Assembly: GCF_000737695.1 (NCBI RefSeq)
Contig: NZ_JPRM01000050.1
Span: 1 to 33,089, forward strand
Direction of reading: 5' to 3'
Source: Flavobacterium hydatis
Lineage (GTDB): Bacteria; Bacteroidota; Bacteroidia; Flavobacteriales; Flavobacteriaceae
DNA length: 33,089 bases
The notes under the pieces are model-generated. The model did not search any database, had not been told where the DNA came from, and worked only from the letters and a program-made list of their open reading frames with translations. Position 1 is the stretch's first letter. Each line of letters opens with the position of its first letter. Below, in pieces: positions 28,133-33,089 of this stretch. Both the position numbers and the translations under genes were made by a program.

Positions 28133-29263
28133 TTAAATAGTTTGAAGTATTTTTTGCCACAACGATTCTATATGATCCTGAATATATTTTTTCTTTTCGA
28201 CATCTTTAATCCAGTCGCAACGGGTTTGAATATATCGTAGTTTATCTTTAATTACATTTTGCTCTTCAAAAGAAAGATTCTCAACTTGCCATTTTTCGGT
28301 TAAGTAATTAACTTCTTTCATCACGCTTTCGGCATCTGGAGTTTTGTTATACAATGCTTGCGGATGAGACGAATCTGAATTATCTTTTTCGATAATCTGA
28401 TTAATTATTCCTTCCAGAATTTCAATCTGTTCTTCGTTATCCCAAATGTATTTTAAAACCCATAAATCAGATAAAACTGCCTCACTTCTGCCACACATTA
28501 AAGCACTTGCAGCAATAAGATTCTGAAGTTTTACTGCACGTCTGTCTGATACTTTTATACCCGTATTTCTTAAACTATGAATAATATCTACGTACTCATT
28601 TCTAATTGGGGTTAAATCTACCTTACGGCAAAGTTGTTGCAATTCTCTAATTTCGTCCGCTGAAATTGTTGGTACTTCTTTAGATGCATCACCTTCTAAT
28701 TTCCATCCTGCCAATAATACTTCGTGTAATAAATCTGGAGCAACGTAATCACATTTTATACGAATTAAAAAACGGTCTAATAGCGCATTTAATGATTCAT
28801 CTTCTGGCAAAACATTACTTGCGCCTACAAACATAAGTGCAGGAAGTTTTTTAGTTTCTTTACCACGACGAAATATCTTTTCATTCAACGCCATTAATAA
28901 ACTATTCAGAATTGCTGAGTTTGCATTAAAAATCTCATCAAGAAATACCATCGAAGCCTCTGGCATCATTCCCTCAGTATTTGTTATTAATTCCCCTTCT
29001 TTAAGTTTACGAATATCAAAAGGTCCAAAAATTTCATTAGGTTCAGTAAAACGAGTCAAAAGATATTCGAAGTTTTTCCCGCCTTCAATTCCGTTAGATA
29101 ATGCTCTGATAATAGCACTTTTTGCTGTTCCTGGAGGCCCTAACAAAAAAGCGTTTTCTCTGGCTAATAATCCAATTCCTAACAAATCTATAATTTCATT
29201 CTTTCCAACAAAAGTGTCTTTAATATGCTTTAAAACAATATTTAATTTATCGGTAGTTTTCAT
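28133..29263 (-). CDS. MoxR-family AAA+ ATPase
   Basis: A 376-residue MoxR-type AAA+ ATPase. Walker A GPPGTAKS is at 42-49, Walker B MVFLDE with Asp109-Glu110, sensor 1 Asn150 in FVGASN, and the arginine-finger segment LLDRF near 161-165. The RFTEPNEIFGPFD loop between Walker A and B is typical of the RavA/MoxR group. Such ATPases act as chaperone-like remodellers together with vWA proteins, and here the vWA partner is two genes downstream. The C-terminal third is helical and includes the usual lid. It is the second gene of the operon, 35 nt after the 208-aa gene. Confidence 0.92.
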   Translation of the reverse strand: MKTTDKLNIVLKHIKDTFVGKNEIIDLLGIGLLARENAFLLGPPGTAKSAIIRALSNGIEGGKNFEYLLTRFTEPNEIFGPFDIRKLKEGELITNTEGMMPEASMVFLDEIFNANSAILNSLLMALNEKIFRRGKETKKLPALMFVGASNVLPEDESLNALLDRFLIRIKCDYVAPDLLHEVLLAGWKLEGDASKEVPTISADEIRELQQLCRKVDLTPIRNEYVDIIHSLRNTGIKVSDRRAVKLQNLIAASALMCGRSEAVLSDLWVLKYIWDNEEQIEILEGIINQIIEKDNSDSSHPQALYNKTPDAESVMKEVNYLTEKWQVENLSFEEQNVIKDKLRYIQTRCDWIKDVEKKKYIQDHIESLWQKILQTI

Positions 29264-29298
29264 TTACTTACTTCTATTTTTATTTTATTCGTATCATT

Positions 29299-29925
29299 TT
29301 ATAATTGTGCCCAAAAGAGTTTTCTATAATCTCCAAATCCTATTTCTAATTGTTTTTTTATAAAATCAGATTCGGTAAATTTTATTGCTTTTCTCTGTAC
29401 AATTCGGTCTATATAAAGTTGCTGCAAACAATCATTTTCAGCAAGAATCTCAAAATCTATTTTTTCTATGTCAACCTCAAATCCTACAGCCGAATAATGA
29501 AACTGAAATAAATGTTTTTCAAGAATAGGAATAACCAAATCGTCAGGGTCTATCCTTTTCATTTCCATGATAATTTGCGGTAAAAAACGCAGACAAATAT
29601 CCGCAGAAAGTATTGCCGATGCATTTATTTCTCCCTTATAATCTGGCAAAAGCATCACCAAATCTTTAATATTATGTTCTCTATATAATAATAGTTGTGC
29701 CGCTAGATATACTGTTTTGGATGCCCACAAAGCCGCTTCAGAATTAAATTCGGGAGCTATACCGGGATAATCTAAAATTTCCCTTTCATATTCGGTTTCC
29801 AGAAATGAGGTAACATCTGTCTCTTCTTCTCTAGAAATCGTAATTACTTTATCATACAGAATAATCTGTTCAATTGTTCTGAGATGATATATTGTATCTA
29901 AAAAAGGTGTTTTTGTAGTATTCAT
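29299..29925 (-). CDS. first gene of the MoxR operon, bpX-type protein of uncertain class
   Basis: A 208-residue, acidic, soluble protein with no signal peptide. I recognise no firm motif. It has helical segments such as AALWASKTVYLAAQLLLYRE and a central CLRFLPQIIMEMKRID segment. Its place immediately ahead of the MoxR gene (35 nt) is the position of small bpX proteins in ternary systems; bpX4 is a guess only. Transcription probably starts in the gap between it and the RING-like gene, because a hairpin terminator lies there. Confidence 0.65.
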   Translation of the reverse strand: MNTTKTPFLDTIYHLRTIEQIILYDKVITISREEETDVTSFLETEYEREILDYPGIAPEFNSEAALWASKTVYLAAQLLLYREHNIKDLVMLLPDYKGEINASAILSADICLRFLPQIIMEMKRIDPDDLVIPILEKHLFQFHYSAVGFEVDIEKIDFEILAENDCLQQLYIDRIVQRKAIKFTESDFIKKQLEIGFGDYRKLFWAQL

Positions 29926-30016
29926 GCGTTAAGTTAGTTTCTTACTTTTAAAACTAATTATGAAGTAAAATCTTAAGTCTGTAAATATATAATTAAATCC
30001 TCTCACTTATAAAAAC

Positions 30017-30060
30017 AAAAGTAAAAACCACGAACATTACATTCGTAGTTTTTTACTTTT
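30017..30060 (-). terminator. terminator after the RING-like gene (hairpin copy 3)
   Basis: A long imperfect stem (30017-30034 with 30042-30060, one bulge and one mismatch) has the same loop, cattaca, as copy 2. It directly follows the RING-like gene stop, which suggests that this gene and the five-gene operon are separate transcripts. Confidence 0.8.
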
Positions 30061-32301
30061 TTAATCTATTAATAATTGGGTAACTGCAGCCGAATTAATT
30101 GCCCAATTTGCATCGTAAACCTCATCGGCAGTTGCTGCTTCTACAATTTCCAAACCTTGCGCTTCGGCTTTAAGAACTAACAAACTTCCTATGTTTAATT
30201 TACTGTTCAGCTTAGCTAATAATGCTTTTACACCTTTATAATCTAATCCTTGTACAACTTGACCAGCAAAAGTCATTTCTAACCAAATGATTTCTCTTTT
30301 GGCTACATCCAAAACTCCAAAAACAAGCCCTTTAGCAACATTTTGTGTCACTCTAACCTGATGATCTACACAAGATGGATCATAAGCAACTCCTGTTTTC
30401 TCGGATATTTTCATCGGATGTTTGCTATTCATCCAACCTACTATTAAATTCGGACTTATACTTCCGTTACTATATGCATTACAGGTAAAAGTTACAAACT
30501 TGGCATTTGCTTTAGCTAATTCGTCGATATTTATGTTGATATATTCAGCCGTACCTATTTTATTCGGAATTCTTTGTATATCTCCACTATGCTTACATCC
30601 TTTAGTTTCTAATCGGCTAAAAGAACAAATATCTGCACTATCTTCATAAGCAATATGGCAGCTTAAATCCATATCCAGATGTTGCGCTGGTAAATCATTA
30701 CCCCATTGCATAAACAATCGCACTTCGTTACCTTCAATAGGGAAACGTGTTCCCATTAAAGCAACTGGTAAATCCTGAACATTTTCGCTTCTATCTCCTA
30801 TCGAAACAGGAATATTAAACAATTGTGGATCTATATAAATTGTCTTATTTTCATTTGCAATAGCAGCAAATCTTTTCTTCATTGCCAAGATACAAACGTC
30901 TTCGATTTGATTTTTCATCACATCCAATTGTTCATCTGTATACAATGACAACAAACGATTTGGCTCAATTCTTTTAGTAGTTCCACCCAATGGTTTCACA
31001 CTTCTCTGAATCGTTTTATCAAAATAATTTTGAGCGTACATATTCAAAGTAAAAACCAATCGTGCTGGCACTTTATCTATAATTTCATTAAAATGTGCTA
31101 TCGTTTCATCGGCTCCAAACCAAAGCATATTCGAAAATAACGAACGAGCAAATAATCCTGGTCGTTGTTTTAGCAAAGCAAAAGTTTTATCTGCATCTAA
31201 TTTCAAACGAAAATGATTTAGATTCCCTTGCCAAACTTCGTAAGTCTGGTTATAGAACGTATCTAATAAAACGGCTAATTTTTCGAAACCTTTTCTTTTG
31301 CTATATTCAGGCAAACGCAATGCTCTAATAAAACGAACCCACATTCCTCTTTTTGGATGCATGATTTCGCAAGCAGTATCAGCACTCATTTCAATATTAT
31401 TCAACCAATTGGCAACCATTAAACATTCTTTTCTAGAATATTTAAGTTTCAGGTTCTCCTTGGCAGTTATTCTGGCTTGTACACTATTATCTAGCATATG
31501 TGCCAGGTGCTGATTGTTTTTTTCAACTCTCTGAATAATTGTTTTTGGATCTATAACTTGCAATAAATTGGTTTTCTTGTACCATAAATATCTCAAAATA
31601 TCTGCTGGCGTTTTAAAATATTGTGTTGCTTTTTCGGCTTGATCTTGCTCGATTAATGCATCGATAACAAGCATCAACGTTTCTTTCATTGCAACAGCAA
31701 CATCTGGCAATGGCAAATGCACAATTAAAGCTTTTAAACTTTCTACCTGAGTAGCATCCAGAGCTGTTTTTGATGTCAATAACGAAGTAAAGAAATCATT
31801 TAGCTCTTTTTCCGACCATAATTCTAAAACCTTTAATTTACTCCCTTGTCCATAGTTTTCTATCTTTCCAAATTCAAATGGAGTACCACAAAAAGGGCAA
31901 CCATTATATCTTTCCAAAGGAAAAGTATCGTTAGGAATAATATGTCCGCATTGTAAAGTGATTCCGTTACTAGACTTAAAAAGATTAGCAAACAAAGTCG
32001 CCATATGATCTAAAACAGATTCTCCAGTAGGAACATTCCATTCTTTAACCAATGGAGTCCAGTTTTTATTTGTTCCCAAAACGTCTTTTAAAACGTCTAA
32101 AACTTCAATTTTATAATTCGGATTTACATTATTTAAAGCATGTAATAACGATTCTGAAAAAGTGAATCCAAGTTTTGAAACATTAGCTACTAAAGCCAAT
32201 GTTGTACCTGATATTTTTTTAACATCATTTGCAATAAATTCTGTTGGAATAAAGATTGCGCTCTGACGTAAACTGATTTTTAATAATTCTTGTGTTTTCA
32301 T
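30061..32301 (-). CDS. RING-like zinc protein of the MXAN_6230/SCO0854 type
   Basis: A 746-residue protein. A small zinc knuckle lies at residues 118-138 with ligands Cys118, His120, Cys135 and Cys138 (CGH, then CPFCGTPFEFG), flanked by conserved-looking LERYNGCPFCG. The remainder is a long helical region followed by a beta-rich C-terminal half (about 480-746) containing HIAYEDSADICSFSRLETKG and VTFTCNAYSNGSISPNLIVGW. That half is reminiscent of TerD-like or beta-sandwich folds, but this is not firm. The family name is recalled from automated annotation and no function is established. Only four zinc ligands are visible, so a full cross-brace RING is not demonstrated. It is the gene next to the tRNA-fragment array, which lies in its upstream region. 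Confidence 0.78.
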   Translation of the reverse strand: MKTQELLKISLRQSAIFIPTEFIANDVKKISGTTLALVANVSKLGFTFSESLLHALNNVNPNYKIEVLDVLKDVLGTNKNWTPLVKEWNVPTGESVLDHMATLFANLFKSSNGITLQCGHIIPNDTFPLERYNGCPFCGTPFEFGKIENYGQGSKLKVLELWSEKELNDFFTSLLTSKTALDATQVESLKALIVHLPLPDVAVAMKETLMLVIDALIEQDQAEKATQYFKTPADILRYLWYKKTNLLQVIDPKTIIQRVEKNNQHLAHMLDNSVQARITAKENLKLKYSRKECLMVANWLNNIEMSADTACEIMHPKRGMWVRFIRALRLPEYSKRKGFEKLAVLLDTFYNQTYEVWQGNLNHFRLKLDADKTFALLKQRPGLFARSLFSNMLWFGADETIAHFNEIIDKVPARLVFTLNMYAQNYFDKTIQRSVKPLGGTTKRIEPNRLLSLYTDEQLDVMKNQIEDVCILAMKKRFAAIANENKTIYIDPQLFNIPVSIGDRSENVQDLPVALMGTRFPIEGNEVRLFMQWGNDLPAQHLDMDLSCHIAYEDSADICSFSRLETKGCKHSGDIQRIPNKIGTAEYININIDELAKANAKFVTFTCNAYSNGSISPNLIVGWMNSKHPMKISEKTGVAYDPSCVDHQVRVTQNVAKGLVFGVLDVAKREIIWLEMTFAGQVVQGLDYKGVKALLAKLNSKLNIGSLLVLKAEAQGLEIVEAATADEVYDANWAINSAAVTQLLID

Positions 32302-32397
32302 TTTTTTAATTTTAAAAATTTAGATAATTGTGTTTCTAGTTCTACCTAAAAGATTTTTGAAGTAAGAAACACTTGACCTTAAATTCGAGGATAATTG

Positions 32398-32430
32398 ATT
32401 AACTAAATGCTACCTGCTGGGTCTCCCCGA
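32398..32430 (-). other. array spacer resembling a shortened tRNA 5' part
   Basis: On the minus strand it begins near GGGGAGACCC, which can form a 3-bp stem with a GAGA tetraloop, and contains AGCAGGTAG (plus CTACCTGCT 32410-32418). The same 9-mer ends the tRNA 5' part at 32629-32637. It may be a derivative of that 5' part that lost its D arm. Confidence 0.45.
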
Positions 32431-32474
32431 GAAGTAAGTTAATCTTGACCCTCATTTTTTTTTAATGATAATTG

Positions 32475-32514
32475 TAAAACTCGTTCGGATTCGAACCGAA
32501 ATTAGCCGTGTTCT
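32475..32514 (-). pseudogene. tRNA 3' fragment as an array spacer
   Basis: The minus strand has a full T arm: stem TTCGG/CCGAA with loop TTCGAAT (plus 32484-32500), preceded by AGAACACGGCTAA. No matching acceptor strand or D arm is found next to it, so it is a 3' part only. Confidence 0.65.
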
Positions 32515-32541
32515 GAAGTAAGTTTTAATGACCATTAATTG

Positions 32542-32658
32542 TGGAGCAGGTGGGAATCGAACCCACGACACGGGCGTTATCAATGCGAGAAGTAAGTTAA
32601 GATTGACCTTTTGAGGATAATTTCAGAACTACCTGCTCTACCGCTGAGCTACTGCCCC
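32542..32658 (-). tRNA. tRNA-Ala-like gene split by a linker in its anticodon arm
   Basis: The 5' part (from 32658 down to about 32623) has acceptor GGGGCAG, TA, and D arm GCTC/GAGC with a 7-nt loop. The 3' part (32588 down to 32542) has T arm GTGGG/CCCAC with loop TTCGATT (32550-32566), acceptor CTGCTCC and A73; CCA is not encoded. The acceptor strands pair over 7 bp with a G3-U70 wobble, the main identity element for alanyl-tRNA synthetase. Between them, in the place of the anticodon arm, lies the 34-nt linker at 32589-32622 with extra bases. No normal 7-nt anticodon loop can be drawn. If the linker is removed the loop would read TTGATAA, but the stem is imperfect, so the decoding identity is uncertain. 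It could be a pseudogene, a processed split tRNA, or a tRNA mimic. Confidence 0.65.
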
Positions 32659-32735
32659 ATATTTTATAAAATGAATTAATCGATAATTGTTAAAGTATAT
32701 CTTAAATGGTTATTGAAGTAACTTTAGACTTGACC

Positions 32736-33089
32736 TGATTAATTCATTTTGTTTTATTTAAAAGAACGTGTTTTTATTTCTTGAGCAAATATTCAAATTG
32801 CACTACGCAATTATTCTGCGTAGTTAAAATATATTTTTTTAATATGTATTAATTTCTTTTTACTTCTGAAACATTTCGCTCCTAAAATCTGATTTTACTT
32901 TGCAAAAGCATCCTTTTATTTATTCAAAAACCAGTAAAAACCTTCTTTTAATTACTTTATTATATTTCTTATTAAAAATTTACATTTATCTATAAATCAA
33001 GTATTTATACCTGATTATTTTTTAATTTAATTAATTAGTTTTATTCGCTTTTTAAAAAAGCTTCTGTAAATAAATGATACCTACAAAAA
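32736..33089. other. AT-rich right end with one hairpin
   Basis: No gene is visible. ACTACGCA (32802-32809) pairs perfectly with TGCGTAGT (32817-32824) around a 7-nt loop; a T run follows about 10 nt later, so it may be a terminator for something on either side. The promoter of the minus-strand array, if it has its own, should lie between here and 32735, but I see no exact TAnnTTTG box there. The rest is AT-rich sequence without recognisable features. Confidence 0.5.

Larger units (their letters stand above)
32323..32735 (-). repeat. linker/spacer array containing tRNA fragments
   Basis: Given as plus-strand positions; the array reads on the minus strand, toward the RING-like gene. Five copies of a linker core (plus GAAGTAAG...TTGACC) lie at 32359-32378, 32431-32450, 32515-32533, 32589-32608 and 32715-32735. 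Each of the first four is followed, 0-16 nt later, by a GATAATTG-type box (32390-32397, 32467-32474, 32534-32541 degenerate, 32615-32622). Two further boxes are at 32323-32330 and 32682-32689. Spacers between box and next linker are 28, 33, 40, 47 and 25 nt, plus one tRNA 5' part without its own linker. Linkers are alike, spacers are not, and at least three spacers are tRNA pieces. Spacer lengths and identities are unlike CRISPR, and no cas gene is present. Confidence 0.8.

Noticed and set aside
29955..29985. Sixth copy of the array linker (GAAGTAAAATCTTAAGTC) before the 208-aa gene
   Set aside because: Only partial similarity in an AT-rich gap, with no GATAATTG box in register and no tRNA-like spacer; chance is likely.
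32589..32622. Group I or II intron in the tRNA
   Set aside because: The insert is about 34-45 nt, far too short, and the same sequence recurs outside tRNA context in the array.
32542..32658. tmRNA (ssrA) or a two-piece tmRNA
   Set aside because: G3-U70 and the T arm fit, but the D arm is a normal GCTC/GAGC stem, there is no tag reading frame, and the insert is far too short.
32542..32658. tRNA as an attachment site with the island as an integrated element
   Set aside because: No integrase gene and no second copy of the tRNA 3' end is visible in the window; it remains possible only if the partner site lies beyond 33089.
32323..32735. CRISPR array
   Set aside because: Repeats vary in length and sequence, spacers are tRNA-like instead of foreign, spacing is uneven and no cas gene is present.

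Overview
The window reads as a chromosome segment of a Flavobacterium-like member of the Bacteroidota. The DNA is AT-rich, -7 promoter elements of the form TAnnTTTG occur, Shine-Dalgarno signals are weak, one secreted nuclease ends in a type IX secretion tail, and bacillithiol (bshB1) and menaquinone genes are present. Short inverted repeats of the kind scattered through Flavobacterium genomes are common. Genus is inferred from style, not from a search.

Left part (1-16067), mostly housekeeping: the end of an rRNA operon (5S rRNA with terminator), tRNA-His, bshB1, a menF-menI pair, a beta-helix lipoprotein, a secreted endonuclease I, purL, a small secreted protein, a long-chain acyl-CoA synthetase, a lipoprotein hydrolase and a membrane acyltransferase. 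Gaps between them carry fold-back repeats at about 235-276, 4649-4749, 11357-11490 and 13591-13714.

Right part (16234-32735), a conflict/defence island. It opens with a complete retron: a promoter element, a structured msr-msd RNA with matching a1/a2 ends and a perfect 25-bp msd stem, a terminator hairpin, a retron reverse transcriptase with YADD and VTG motifs, then a WGR/HEAT-like protein and a winged-helix SWIM zinc-finger protein in one tight operon. From memory this matches the retron type XIII layout of Mestre et al. 2020. Converging on it from the other strand is a five-gene operon (a 208-aa protein, MoxR AAA+ ATPase, a 232-aa bpX-like protein, a vWA protein with an L7/L12-CTD-like domain, and a bpX0-like membrane TPR protein). 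This is a MoxR-vWA-beta-propeller ternary system of the class described by Kaur et al. 2020. A RING-like zinc protein of the MXAN_6230/SCO0854 type lies just upstream.

The most unusual part is directly upstream of the RING-like gene (32323-32735). Five copies of a linker (minus strand, about GGTCAAnnTTAACTTACTTC, with CAATTATC boxes between units) alternate with short spacers. Several spacers are pieces of tRNA. Two neighbouring spacers are the 5' and 3' parts of one tRNA-Ala-like molecule (7-bp acceptor stem with G3-U70, D arm, T arm, A73) whose anticodon arm is interrupted by a linker. I know of no described element of this form. My working hypothesis is that the island senses or exploits tRNA-like or broken-tRNA RNAs; that is inference from position only.
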